From the NCBI GenBank assembly GCA_036846645.1, contig DAIUBN010000083.1, positions 1-12,584 of the forward strand: 12,584 bases of DNA, given 5' to 3'. Position 1 is the stretch's first letter, and every line of letters begins with the position of its first letter. Below, in pieces: positions 1-7,375 of this stretch. Source of the stretch: JAAYUD01 sp036846645. GTDB lineage: Bacteria; Bacteroidota; Bacteroidia; Bacteroidales; Bacteroidaceae. A program made the translations under genes and the position numbers. The notes beneath the pieces are model-generated. The model saw only the letters and a program-made list of their open reading frames with translations, was not told the origin of the DNA and made no database searches.

Positions 1-1158
1 GGCTTCTACAGAACGGCCTTCGTTGTTTATCAAATCGACATCATATTGTGGATTAGGCATTCCCATGCTACCTGGTTTAGGCGTCATCCAAGGGAATGTG
101 GCAACGGTAAGTGTTGTCTCTGTCTGGCCGAAACCTTCCATCAGTTGTATACCGGTGAGCTTCTTGAATGTATCGAATACCGATGGATTGAGAGCTTCGC
201 CAGCTATGGTGCAATACTTCAATGACGAAAGATCGTATTTGGTCAGATCTTCACGAATCAAGAAGCGGAAGATGGTAGGAGGTGCACAGAGCGAAGTGAT
301 GTGGTAGTCGTGAATCTTCTGCAAGATATCGGCTGGAGTAAACTTCTCGTGGTCGTAAACAAAGATGTTGGCTCCGGCAAACCATTGTCCATACAGTTTG
401 CCCCATACAGCTTTGCCCCATCCGGTATCAGCAATAGTGAGGTGTATGCTTTGCTCGTTCAAATTGTGCCAGATACAGCCTGTTACGATATGTCCTAGAG
501 GATAAGTAAAGTCGTGGGCTACCATCTTCGGCTCTCCTGTTGTACCACTTGTGAAGTACATCAAAGAGATATCTTCGTTAGTGTTGACATGAGCCGGACG
601 CACAAATTGAGGAGCGGCTTCGATTCCTTCGTGGAAGTTGAGGAAGCCTTCTGGAATATGCGGACCGATGCTGACTACCTTCTTTACAGAAGGTGATTCT
701 GCCAATGCATCACTGACATGAGTTGTAATTACTTCTTCGCCGGCGCAGACAATCATTTTGATGGTAGCTGCTTTGCAACGATATACGATATCTTTTTTGG
801 TGAGCAAGTGGGTAGCCGGGATACATACTGCACCAATTTTGTGAAGAGCAATGATGCTAAACCAAAATTCTACACGGCGTTTAAGGATAAGCATGACCAT
901 ATCGCCATGTCCAATCCCTAGCTGCTGGAAGTAGGATGCGGTCTGATCGGTATATTTTTTAATCTCGGCGAAAGAATACTGATGATGTTCGCCTTTATCA
1001 TTGGTCCATAACAGTGCATTCTTCTCAGGTGCTTCTGCTGCCCATGCATCTACTACATCGTATCCGAAGTTGAAATTTTTGGGAACACGAATTTTGAGAT
1101 GCTCTTTGAAATCCTCCTGCGAAGAGAAGGATGTTTGCTCTAAAAATCTTTCTACCAT
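1..1158 (-). CDS. AMP-forming acyl-CoA synthetase, 3' part missing (runs off the left edge)
   Basis: The gene reads leftward from ATG at 1158 to the window edge with no stop, giving the first 386 residues of a protein whose family is usually about 550 residues long. It belongs to the ANL superfamily, which activates a carboxylic acid with ATP to an acyl-AMP and then transfers the acyl group to CoA. The adenylate-forming P-loop YFTSGTTGEPK lies at residues 201-211, and the GFGQTE motif that contacts the adenylate is at about 342-347. The stretches WGKLYGQWFAGA and TSLCAPPTIFRFLI resemble the medium-chain (ACSM-like) branch rather than classical acetyl-CoA synthetase, so a medium-chain, branched or aromatic acid substrate is possible. 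The C-terminal domain with the catalytic lysine is outside the window. The gene begins 11 bp after the XRE-cupin regulator gene and is almost certainly co-transcribed with it. The family is certain; the substrate is not known. Confidence 0.93.
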   Translation of the reverse strand, partial: MVERFLEQTSFSSQEDFKEHLKIRVPKNFNFGYDVVDAWAAEAPEKNALLWTNDKGEHHQYSFAEIKKYTDQTASYFQQLGIGHGDMVMLILKRRVEFWFSIIALHKIGAVCIPATHLLTKKDIVYRCKAATIKMIVCAGEEVITTHVSDALAESPSVKKVVSIGPHIPEGFLNFHEGIEAAPQFVRPAHVNTNEDISLMYFTSGTTGEPKMVAHDFTYPLGHIVTGCIWHNLNEQSIHLTIADTGWGKAVWGKLYGQWFAGANIFVYDHEKFTPADILQKIHDYHITSLCAPPTIFRFLIREDLTKYDLSSLKYCTIAGEALNPSVFDTFKKLTGIQLMEGFGQTETTLTVATFPWMTPKPGSMGMPNPQYDVDLINNEGRSVEA

Positions 1159-1169
1159 TTTAATATTGA

Positions 1170-1718
1170 TTACATGATAACAGCGAGGAACCGAACAGTT
1201 TTGTTGTTCATCGCCTTCATTCCGTGTGGTTGCTTTGAGTTGAAGTATATGCTATCTCCTTCGTTTAAAGTGAGTTCTTTGCCGTTGATATTGAGTAGCA
1301 TACAACCTTCAAGTACAAGGTTGAACTCTTGCCCGCTGTGACTGTTAAGGTACATTGGCTTGTCGTTGGGTTCTACAGTAACAATAAAAGGATCGGCAAT
1401 ACGATTTTTGAAACCACCTGCAAGTGATTGATATTTGTATGCTTTAGTTCTTTCAATAGAAGTTCCCTTTCCAGCACGAGTAATAAAGTAAGAACTCATT
1501 TTCGGTTCTTCACCAAACATTAACGCGTCAAGCGAAATGTTGTATTTGTGAGCAATCTTTTGTAGCATACTCACTGAAATATCGTTTTCTCCAGATTCGG
1601 CATTACGATATTCTTCTACCGTAATATCACAATCTTGGGCAATATCTTCTGCCGACAATTCGAGGGCGTCACGTAGCCCTTGAAGCCGTACGGCAATCTG
1701 TTTGATTTGGTCTTCCAT
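1170..1718 (-). CDS. XRE-family transcriptional regulator with C-terminal cupin domain
   Basis: This is a 182-residue protein with two parts. Residues about 9-66 form an XRE/Cro-type helix-turn-helix (LRDALELSAEDIAQDCDITVEEYRNAE and the following helices). Residues about 105-182 form a cupin_2 barrel with H127, E131 and H165 in positions typical of the metal- or ligand-binding motifs. Regulators of this layout (PuuR-like) usually bind a small ligand in the cupin and control a neighbouring catabolic or biosynthetic gene. Here the obvious target is the acyl-CoA synthetase gene 11 bp downstream, so the ligand may be that enzyme's acid substrate or acyl-CoA product; this is inference. The start at 1718 gives a complete HTH and lies downstream of a TAnnTTTG element. 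Inverted repeats just upstream could be its own operators. The architecture is clear, the ligand unknown. Confidence 0.9.
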   Translation of the reverse strand: MEDQIKQIAVRLQGLRDALELSAEDIAQDCDITVEEYRNAESGENDISVSMLQKIAHKYNISLDALMFGEEPKMSSYFITRAGKGTSIERTKAYKYQSLAGGFKNRIADPFIVTVEPNDKPMYLNSHSGQEFNLVLEGCMLLNINGKELTLNEGDSIYFNSKQPHGMKAMNNKTVRFLAVIM

Positions 1719-1744
1719 TGTTATAGTCTTTGATATTATATAAT

Positions 1745-1776
1745 AAAAACAGACCTATCTGTTGAAAATAGGTCTG
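1745..1776 (-). terminator. Hairpin with T-tract after proC (possible terminator; also overlaps the regulator's start-site region)
   Basis: On the minus strand the 9-bp arms CAGACCTAT (1776-1768) and ATAGGTCTG (1758-1750) pair perfectly around a 9-nt loop and are followed by TTTTT. This has the form of an intrinsic terminator, about 100 bp past the proC stop and about 30 bp before the XRE-cupin start. The arms also flank the expected transcription start of the regulator gene, so the same palindrome could act as an operator. The pairing is seen directly; the role is inferred. Confidence 0.55.
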
Positions 1777-1818
1777 CAAAATTAAGAATTTATTTTCTAA
1801 TTGTCACTGAATGTGACA
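1777..1818 (-). promoter_or_regulatory. Putative promoter of the XRE-cupin/acyl-CoA synthetase unit with an operator-like palindrome
   Basis: On the minus strand TAATTTTG (1784-1777) fits the Bacteroides -7 consensus TAnnTTTG. The position where a -33 TTTG should sit holds only AGTG, so the promoter is weak or needs an activator. Overlapping that region is a perfect interrupted palindrome, TGTCAC-N5-GTGACA (1802-1818), a shape typical of dimeric helix-turn-helix operators. Autoregulation by the XRE-cupin protein is a reasonable guess; an unrelated factor is also possible. Confidence 0.5.
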
Positions 1819-1879
1819 GTTTTATTACTATTGGCCTTTATTAGAGCATGAAATATCAGACTCCAAGTTTGGCAGAATA

Positions 1880-2650
1880 CTAAATACTTGCTTTCATTGC
1901 TTTGATGATAGCCGATGCAAAGCCATTATGCTCTAGTTCGTTGATACCTTTAATGGTAAGTCCGCCAGGCGTGGTCACTTTATCAATTTCTACCGATGGG
2001 TGAGAATGATTCTGCAGAATAAGCTCGGCAGCTCCTTTACAACTTTGTGCTACCATTTCGGCAGAGTCGTCTGGTTTCAATCCCAATTCTATGCCGGCCT
2101 GCATTGCCGCTTGGATGTATTTCAGTACATAGGCTATGCCACATGAGGTAAGTGATGTAGCTGCTGACATTTTCTCTTCTGGTATAAGTATAGACATACC
2201 GAACTTATTGAAGAGGTCGAGTACCATTTTCTCTTGCTCCTCTGTTGCGTTGTGGCTGGCAATAAGCGTCATGCTTGCACCAAGAGATATTGCGGTATTC
2301 GGTATGACGCGGAACATTGTCATATTGTCGTCAGAGTATTTACCCAATTGTCCGAAAGTAATTCCGGCAGCTACAGATATCAATATTTGTTGTCTCTTGA
2401 AAGTAAGTTCTTCCAGAACTTCTTCCACTACCCAAGGTTTTACTGCTAAAATAACGATATCGCTACCTTTTATGGCTTCTTTATTGTCGGTAGTTACACA
2501 AAGCTGATTATTGAATGCTTTGAGTTGGTCGAGCTTCTTCTGAGAGCGATTGGAAACTGTGATATCACCGGCTGCTGTAACAGCACTTTTCACTAGACCG
2601 CAGGCAATGGCATATCCCATATTCCCTGCTCCGATTATAGCAATCTTCAT
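1880..2650 (-). CDS. proC: Pyrroline-5-carboxylate reductase
   Basis: This cytosolic enzyme performs the last step of proline synthesis, the NAD(P)H-dependent reduction of 1-pyrroline-5-carboxylate to L-proline. The 256-residue product has the family's usual length. It opens with the Rossmann motif MKIAIIGAGNMG (glycines at residues 7-12) and carries the C-terminal P5CR signature VTTPGGLTIKGINEL at about 225-239. The reading frame stays open upstream to 2776, but the start at 2650 is preferred: it places the Rossmann fold at the N-terminus as in all ProC proteins, and a near-perfect promoter (2679-2710) lies inside the longer frame. The gene is divergent from argR, with a 255-bp shared control region, which ties proline and ornithine/arginine synthesis together. 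Assignment is secure. Confidence 0.97.
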   Translation of the reverse strand: MKIAIIGAGNMGYAIACGLVKSAVTAAGDITVSNRSQKKLDQLKAFNNQLCVTTDNKEAIKGSDIVILAVKPWVVEEVLEELTFKRQQILISVAAGITFGQLGKYSDDNMTMFRVIPNTAISLGASMTLIASHNATEEQEKMVLDLFNKFGMSILIPEEKMSAATSLTSCGIAYVLKYIQAAMQAGIELGLKPDDSAEMVAQSCKGAAELILQNHSHPSVEIDKVTTPGGLTIKGINELEHNGFASAIIKAMKASI

Positions 2651-2678
2651 GTTCTTAGTATTATTGATTAGTATCTGA

Positions 2679-2710
2679 CAAAGATAGTATAAGCATGCAT
2701 TAATAGCAAA
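2679..2710 (-). promoter_or_regulatory. Promoter of proC
   Basis: On the minus strand TTTG (2710-2707), a 20-bp spacer and TATCTTTG (2686-2679) match the Bacteroides housekeeping promoter exactly (TTTG, 19-21 bp, TAnnTTTG). The predicted transcription start is near 2672, leaving a leader of about 20 nt before the ATG at 2650. This supports the short proC start. Confidence 0.8.
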
Positions 2711-2805
2711 TAAAAAGTAGGAAAAGTTCTTCTGATTGTTAGATAGTATAGGCCTCATAGAGGTTATATACCTCATTAACTCTATGCAACTTAACGACCT
2801 AACGA

Positions 2806-2823
2806 ACTGAATTACTATTCATT
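2806..2823. promoter_or_regulatory. Candidate ARG box (ArgR operator) between proC and argR
   Basis: The 18 bp around TGAAT-TACT-ATTCA (core 2808-2821) agree with the E. coli ARG-box consensus wnTGAATwwwwATTCAnw at every position except one C in the central AT run. The site lies between the divergent proC and argR genes, about 70 bp upstream of the predicted argR transcription start. A perfect 10-bp palindrome TTATGCATAA (2866-2875) overlapping the argR -7 element could be a second, weaker contact. The match is seen directly; ArgR binding is inferred from the adjacent argR gene and the known consensus. Confidence 0.6.
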
Positions 2824-2847
2824 TAAATACGTTAAAATCGAAAAAAC

Positions 2848-2880
2848 TTGCATCTCTTTACAAAATTATGCATAAATTTG
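2848..2880 (+). promoter_or_regulatory. Putative promoter of the argR operon
   Basis: TAAATTTG at 2873-2880 fits the Bacteroides -7 element TAnnTTTG. A TTG at 2848-2850 could serve as an imperfect -33 element with a 22-bp spacer, slightly longer than optimal. Transcription would begin near 2887, giving a leader of about 19 nt before the argR ATG. The self-complementary TTATGCATAA overlaps the -7 element. Confidence 0.6.
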
Positions 2881-2905
2881 CCGTCAGAAACAGAATAATT
2901 ATACG

Positions 2906-3385
2906 ATGAAAAAGAAAACAAGTAGATTGGATGTCATCAAGATGATTGTATCCAGCCAGCAAGTTGGTTCTCAAGAAGAATTGTTAGGTATATTAAGGAC
3001 AGAGGGCTTTGAACTTACTCAGGCAACTTTGTCGCGTGATTTGAAACAGTTAAAAGTGGCAAAAGCTGCTAGTGTGACGGGTAAATATGTATATGTTTTG
3101 CCTAATGATATCATGTATGCCCGCAATGTTCCTAATACAAACGCTAGTGAAATGCTGATGACTAGTGGTTTTATATCCATTCAGTTCTCTGGCAATCTTG
3201 CAGTAATAAAGACTAAGCCAGGATATGCAAGTAGTATGGCATACGATATCGACAATCATAGCTATGCTCAGATATTGGGCACTATTGCCGGTGATGATAC
3301 TATTTTGTTGGTTTTGAAAGAAGGAACTCCTCCAGCTCAGATTTGCAAACTTTTGTCATTCGTCAATAAAGAAAACGATAAATAA
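2906..3385 (+). CDS. argR: Arginine repressor ArgR
   Basis: This 159-residue protein has the normal ArgR length. The N-terminal winged helix-turn-helix covers residues about 5-70 and contains the characteristic SQEELLGILRTEGFELTQAT followed by LSRDLKQL. The C-terminal domain (about 80-155) mediates hexamer formation and arginine binding and has the conserved GTIAGDDT motif at 125-132. ArgR with bound arginine represses arginine synthesis genes; here it is the first gene of the cluster it would control, so autoregulation through the upstream ARG-like box is expected. The GNAT gene starts 24 bp after its stop. Assignment is secure; the set of target genes is inferred. Confidence 0.96.
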   Translation: MKKKTSRLDVIKMIVSSQQVGSQEELLGILRTEGFELTQATLSRDLKQLKVAKAASVTGKYVYVLPNDIMYARNVPNTNASEMLMTSGFISIQFSGNLAVIKTKPGYASSMAYDIDNHSYAQILGTIAGDDTILLVLKEGTPPAQICKLLSFVNKENDK

Positions 3386-3409
3386 TCTCATTATTATACA
3401 TACCATAAA

Positions 3410-3994
3410 ATGGATTTTGATTCAATTGATGTAATGGTGGCCGATGCTTCTCACGAAGTTTATGTCGACACCATTCTAGAAACTATTACTTCTGCCGCCA
3501 AAGTACGCGGCACTGGTATTGCTAAGCGGACGCATGAGTATGTGGCTCAGAAAATGAAAGAAGGAAAAGCCATCATTGCTCTTGCTGGTAACGAATTTGC
3601 CGGATTTTGCTATATCGAAAGTTGGGGAAACAAGGAGTATGTAGCAAACTCAGGCTTGATTGTGGTTGAAAAATTCCGAGGCCATGGATTGGCAAAGAGA
3701 ATTAAGAAAGCTGCTTTTACCCTTTCTCGTCTGCGTTGGCCGCATGCCAAACTATTTGGTCTGACAAGTGGTGGCGCTGTGATGAAGATTAATACGGAAT
3801 TGGGATATGTGCCCGTACCGTTTGCTTCACTCACCGACGATGAGGCCTTTTGGAAGGGATGTGAAGGTTGCTGCAATCACGATGTTTTGGTTCGTACCGA
3901 GCGACGATATTGTATCTGCACAGCGATGCTCTACGATCCTGAGAAACCGAAAGAGGATAAGCCTGCTGATGATTTGGCTGTAGAGTCTAAATAG
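3410..3994 (+). CDS. GNAT-family N-acyltransferase, probable N-succinyl- (or N-acetyl-) glutamate synthase
   Basis: This 194-residue protein has one GNAT fold. The acyl-CoA pyrophosphate-binding loop FRGHGLA is at residues 89-95, preceded by the NSGLIVVEKF strand at 80-89. Lying between argR and argG in an arginine operon, it most likely catalyses the first committed step, acylation of the glutamate amino group. Bacteroides fragilis is known to use an N-succinylornithine carbamoyltransferase, so succinyl-CoA is the likely donor. From memory, genetic data in B. thetaiotaomicron point the same way, but I cannot check that here. The C-terminal third is unusual for a GNAT: cysteines at 151, 154, 155, 168 and 170 (CEGCC and YCIC) could form a metal site, and the end is an acidic, lysine-rich tail. 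The start at 3410 is the only one that keeps the full fold. Confidence 0.85.
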   Translation: MDFDSIDVMVADASHEVYVDTILETITSAAKVRGTGIAKRTHEYVAQKMKEGKAIIALAGNEFAGFCYIESWGNKEYVANSGLIVVEKFRGHGLAKRIKKAAFTLSRLRWPHAKLFGLTSGGAVMKINTELGYVPVPFASLTDDEAFWKGCEGCCNHDVLVRTERRYCICTAMLYDPEKPKEDKPADDLAVESK

Positions 3995-4033
3995 TTTTTT
4001 GATTACATACAATTTATATAATAAGGTAATAAG

Positions 4034-5236
4034 ATGAGCAATAAAAAAGTAGTTGTCGCTTTCAGCGGTGGTCTGGATACTTCGTTTACAGTCATGTATC
4101 TGGCAAAAGAGAAGGGTTATGATGTATATGCCGCATGTGCCAACACCGGCGGATTCAGCCCTGAACAACTGAAACAGAATGAAGAAAACGCATACAAACT
4201 CGGTGCAGTGAAATACGTGACGATTGATGTCACTAAAGAATATTATGAGAAGAGTCTGAAATACATGGTTTATGGTAATGTACTTCGTAATGGCACTTAT
4301 CCTATTTCGGTAAGTTCTGAACGAATATTCCAAGGTATTGCTATCGCTCGTTATGCCAATGAGATAAAGGCCGATGCTATAGCTCATGGTTCTACTGGTG
4401 CCGGTAACGACCAAGTACGTTTCGATATGACCTTCCTGGTAATGGCTCCCGGCGTGGAGATTATTACACTGACTCGTGATATGGCTCTGACCAGAGATTA
4501 TGAAATCAACTATTTGAAAGAACATGGCTTTGTTGCCGACTTTGCCAAAATGAAGTATTCTTATAATGTAGGTATTTGGGGAACTTCTATTTGTGGTGGT
4601 GAGATTCTTGATTCAAAACAAGGACTTCCCGAAAGTGCCTATCTCAAACAAGTTGAGAAGAAAGGTAGCGAGCAGTTGAGTATTGAGTTCAAAAATGGAG
4701 AAATTCATGCCGTAAACGGTGAAGTGTTCGAAGATAAAATTAAAGCAATACAAAAAGTAGAAGAAATTGGTGCTGCCTATGGTATTGGTCGAGACATGCA
4801 TGTCGGCGATACTATTATTGGTATTAAAGGTAGGGTAGGCTTTGAAGCTGCTGCTCCTATGTTGATTATCGGTGCACACCGTTTCTTAGAGAAATATACG
4901 TTGAGCAAATGGCAGCAGTACTGGAAAGATCAGGTTGCCAATTGGTATGGTATGTTCCTTCACGAAAGTCAGTATCTTGAACCGGTGATGCGTGATATCG
5001 AGGCGATGCTCGAAAGTTCGCAGCGTAATGTCAACGGTACGGCAATTCTCGAACTTCGTCCATTGTCATTCTCTACCGTCGGTGTCGATTCGAAAGATGA
5101 TTTGGTGAAGACTAAATTTGGTGAATATGGCGAGATGCAAAAAGGTTGGACTGCCGAAGATGCGAAAGGATTTATCAAGGTTACTTCGACACCACTTCGT
5201 GTTTATTATGCAAATCACAAAGACGAGATTTTATGA
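4034..5236 (+). CDS. argG: Argininosuccinate synthase
   Basis: This enzyme condenses citrulline and aspartate, with ATP cleaved to AMP and pyrophosphate, to give argininosuccinate, the penultimate step of arginine synthesis. The 400-residue protein is of normal length. It has the N-type ATP pyrophosphatase loop AFSGGLDTS (residues 9-17) and the family motif AHGSTGAGNDQVRF (117-130). Substrate-site segments such as YSYNVGIWGTSICGGEILD are recognisable but differ from the E. coli and human enzymes (usually DENLWGxSIExG), so it belongs to a divergent branch. It starts 39 bp after the GNAT gene, with AAGG upstream of the ATG, and its stop overlaps the argC start as ATGA, which suggests translational coupling. 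Confidence 0.95.
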   Translation: MSNKKVVVAFSGGLDTSFTVMYLAKEKGYDVYAACANTGGFSPEQLKQNEENAYKLGAVKYVTIDVTKEYYEKSLKYMVYGNVLRNGTYPISVSSERIFQGIAIARYANEIKADAIAHGSTGAGNDQVRFDMTFLVMAPGVEIITLTRDMALTRDYEINYLKEHGFVADFAKMKYSYNVGIWGTSICGGEILDSKQGLPESAYLKQVEKKGSEQLSIEFKNGEIHAVNGEVFEDKIKAIQKVEEIGAAYGIGRDMHVGDTIIGIKGRVGFEAAAPMLIIGAHRFLEKYTLSKWQQYWKDQVANWYGMFLHESQYLEPVMRDIEAMLESSQRNVNGTAILELRPLSFSTVGVDSKDDLVKTKFGEYGEMQKGWTAEDAKGFIKVTSTPLRVYYANHKDEIL

Positions 5237-6201
5237 TTAAGGTAGGAATCGTAGGTGGCGCAGGTTACACTGCCGGCGAGTTGTTGAGGCTGTTGGTGAA
5301 TCATCCCGATGTAGAGATTGTGTTTATCAATAGCTCGAGTCATGCAGGCTGTCCCATTACCGATGTTCACGAAGGTCTTTATGGTGATACCGATCTGACG
5401 TTCACCGACCAGCTTCCCCTTGATGCTATAGATTGTCTGTTTATCTGTTCTGGTCATGGCAAGTCGAGAGAATTTATGGAAAGTCATGATATCCCTGCTG
5501 GATTGAAGATTGTAGATTTCTCGCAAGACTATCGGTTGGCAGCCGAGGGCAATGATTTTGTTTATGGACTGCCCGAATTGAATAAAGCGGCTATTTGTAA
5601 AGCACAGCATATTGCCAATCCCGGATGTTTTGCAACTTGCATTCAATTAGGCTTGTTACCTTTGGCAGCAAATGACTTATTGAAAGGTGAAGTTGTAGTC
5701 AATGCAATTACAGGTAGCACAGGAGCAGGAGTGAAGCCGGGCGAGACGACCCATTTCAGCTGGCGCGACAATAATCTGAGTATCTATAAACCTTTTGTTC
5801 ATCAGCATCTGCCCGAAATTAAGCAGTCGCTCAAACAGTTGCAGAAGGCATTTGCTTCGGATATCACGTTTATTCCGTTCAGAGGAGATTTCCCTCGTGG
5901 CATATTTGCTTCGATTCTTGTTGATTGTAATGAAGAGCTCGATACATTATATAATAGGTATAAGACATTCTATCAAGAAAGTCCTTTTGTTCATGTCATC
6001 GAGAAGAATATCGATCTAAAACAGGTAGTCAACACAAACAAGTGCCTCATTCATTTAGAACGTCACGAAGGCAAGTTGCTCATTGCTTCATGTATAGATA
6101 ACTTGTTGAAAGGAGCTAGCGGAACGGCTGTTCATAATATGAATCTACTTTTCGGATTGTCCGAATCGGCAGGATTAAAGTTGAAGCCTTCTGCTTTTTA
6201 A
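5233..6201 (+). CDS. argC: N-acyl-gamma-glutamyl-phosphate reductase
   Basis: ArgC reduces N-acyl-gamma-glutamyl phosphate to the semialdehyde with NADPH, the third step of ornithine synthesis. The 322-residue product has the NADP-binding start MIKVGIVGGAGYTAGELLRL and the catalytic cysteine in NPGCFATC (Cys132), with the downstream FVHQHLPEI histidine segment typical of the family. The frame is open further upstream to 5146, inside argG, but the ATG at 5233 places the glycine-rich loop at the N-terminus and overlaps the argG stop by ATGA. In this organism the substrate is probably N-succinylglutamyl phosphate rather than the N-acetyl form; that follows from Bacteroides biochemistry and is not visible in the sequence. 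Confidence 0.95.
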   Translation: MIKVGIVGGAGYTAGELLRLLVNHPDVEIVFINSSSHAGCPITDVHEGLYGDTDLTFTDQLPLDAIDCLFICSGHGKSREFMESHDIPAGLKIVDFSQDYRLAAEGNDFVYGLPELNKAAICKAQHIANPGCFATCIQLGLLPLAANDLLKGEVVVNAITGSTGAGVKPGETTHFSWRDNNLSIYKPFVHQHLPEIKQSLKQLQKAFASDITFIPFRGDFPRGIFASILVDCNEELDTLYNRYKTFYQESPFVHVIEKNIDLKQVVNTNKCLIHLERHEGKLLIASCIDNLLKGASGTAVHNMNLLFGLSESAGLKLKPSAF

Positions 6202-6220
6202 ATCATTAAAGTATAAAACA

Positions 6221-7342
6221 ATGGATTTATTCAAAGTATATCCTTTGTTCGATGTAAGCATCGTCAAAGGAAAAGGTTGTAAAGTATGGGACGATAAAGG
6301 TACAGAGTATCTCGACCTTTATGGTGGTCATGCAGTTATCTCGATAGGTCATGCTCATCCTCATTATGTTGATATGATAAGTCGTCAGGTAGCTACACTA
6401 GGCTTTTATTCTAATTCGGTCATCAATCCTCTCCAAGTGAAACTTGCCGAAAGATTGGGAAAGGCATCGGGTTACGAAGATTATTCTCTATTCCTTATTA
6501 ATAGTGGTGCCGAGGCCAATGAAAATGCTTTGAAGCTGGCTTCATTTTATAATGGGCGTAAGAGAATCGTTTCGTTTTCTAAAGCTTTTCATGGACGTAC
6601 TTCATTGGCAGTAGAAGTCACTGACAATCCTAAAATTATCGCACCAGTCAATGATAACGGACATGTCACTTATCTACCTCTTAATGATGTAGAAGCTATG
6701 AAGGCCGAATTGTCGAAAGGTGATGTCTGTGCTGTAATTGTAGAAGGTATTCAAGGTGTAGGAGGAATCCGTATACCGTCTTCTGATTTTTTGAAAGCAT
6801 TGCGTAGTGTTTGTGACGAAACAAATACGGTATTAATTCTCGACGAGATCCAGAGTGGATATGGTCGTTCGGGTAAGTTCTTTGCTCATCAGTTTAGTGG
6901 CATCAAACCAGATATTATTACTGTTGCCAAGGGTATTGGCAATGGTTTCCCGATGGGAGCCGATCTTATTAGTCCCAAGTTCGCTCCTGTCTTTGGACAG
7001 TTAGGAACTACTTTTGGTGGTAATCATTTGGCATGTACTGCTGCTTTAGCAGTACTGGATGTGATGGAGCAGGAACATTTGGTAGATAATGCGGCAAAAG
7101 TAGGAAACCACCTGTTGACTGAGTTGAAGAAGCTACCTCAGATTAAAGAAGTACGTGGAGAAGGTCTGATGATAGGATTGGAGTTTGATAATCCAGTAAA
7201 GGAACTTCGCAGCCGTTTGATTTACGATGAACATGTCTTTACCGGAGCAAGTGGTACAAATGTTATTCGTCTGTTGCCTCCACTTTGCCTTTCAATAGAA
7301 GAAGCCGACGAATTTATCCGCCGTTTCAAAAAGATACTTTAG
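6221..7342 (+). CDS. argD: N-acylornithine aminotransferase (acetyl- or succinylornithine), PLP-dependent class III
   Basis: This 373-residue class-III aminotransferase converts N-acylglutamate semialdehyde plus glutamate to N-acylornithine and 2-oxoglutarate. Visible motifs are the phosphate-binding NSGAEANENALK (about 94-105), AFHGRT (122-127), LILDEIQSGYGRSG with the PLP-ring aspartate (D208), and AKGIGNGFP with the PLP lysine (K237). It lies 19 bp after argC and is the last gene before a strong terminator, so it closes the operon. Class-III transaminases have overlapping specificities, but the operon position fixes the role; a succinylated substrate is likely, as for the neighbouring enzymes. 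Confidence 0.94.
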   Translation: MDLFKVYPLFDVSIVKGKGCKVWDDKGTEYLDLYGGHAVISIGHAHPHYVDMISRQVATLGFYSNSVINPLQVKLAERLGKASGYEDYSLFLINSGAEANENALKLASFYNGRKRIVSFSKAFHGRTSLAVEVTDNPKIIAPVNDNGHVTYLPLNDVEAMKAELSKGDVCAVIVEGIQGVGGIRIPSSDFLKALRSVCDETNTVLILDEIQSGYGRSGKFFAHQFSGIKPDIITVAKGIGNGFPMGADLISPKFAPVFGQLGTTFGGNHLACTAALAVLDVMEQEHLVDNAAKVGNHLLTELKKLPQIKEVRGEGLMIGLEFDNPVKELRSRLIYDEHVFTGASGTNVIRLLPPLCLSIEEADEFIRRFKKIL

Positions 7343-7375
7343 CTTGTTCAAAGCTAACGATTAATAATCACCAGG

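Noticed and set aside
23..921. Four short plus-strand open frames (60-94 codons)
   Set aside because: All are antisense to the acyl-CoA synthetase, whose motifs read cleanly through the whole stretch on the minus strand.
2651..2776. N-terminal extension of proC by 42 residues
   Set aside because: The extension contains the proC promoter and would push the Rossmann motif away from the N-terminus, unlike any known ProC.
2881..2905. Arginine attenuator or riboswitch leader before argR
   Set aside because: The leader from the predicted transcription start is only about 20 nt, too short for an attenuator or aptamer.
3827..4525. Open frame of 232 codons on the minus strand opposite the GNAT gene and argG
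   Set aside because: It lies antisense to two genes with clear family motifs and its translation shows no recognisable domain.
5146..5232. N-terminal extension of argC inside argG
   Set aside because: The ATG at 5233 overlaps the argG stop and starts directly at the NADP-binding motif; the extension is argG sequence read in another frame.
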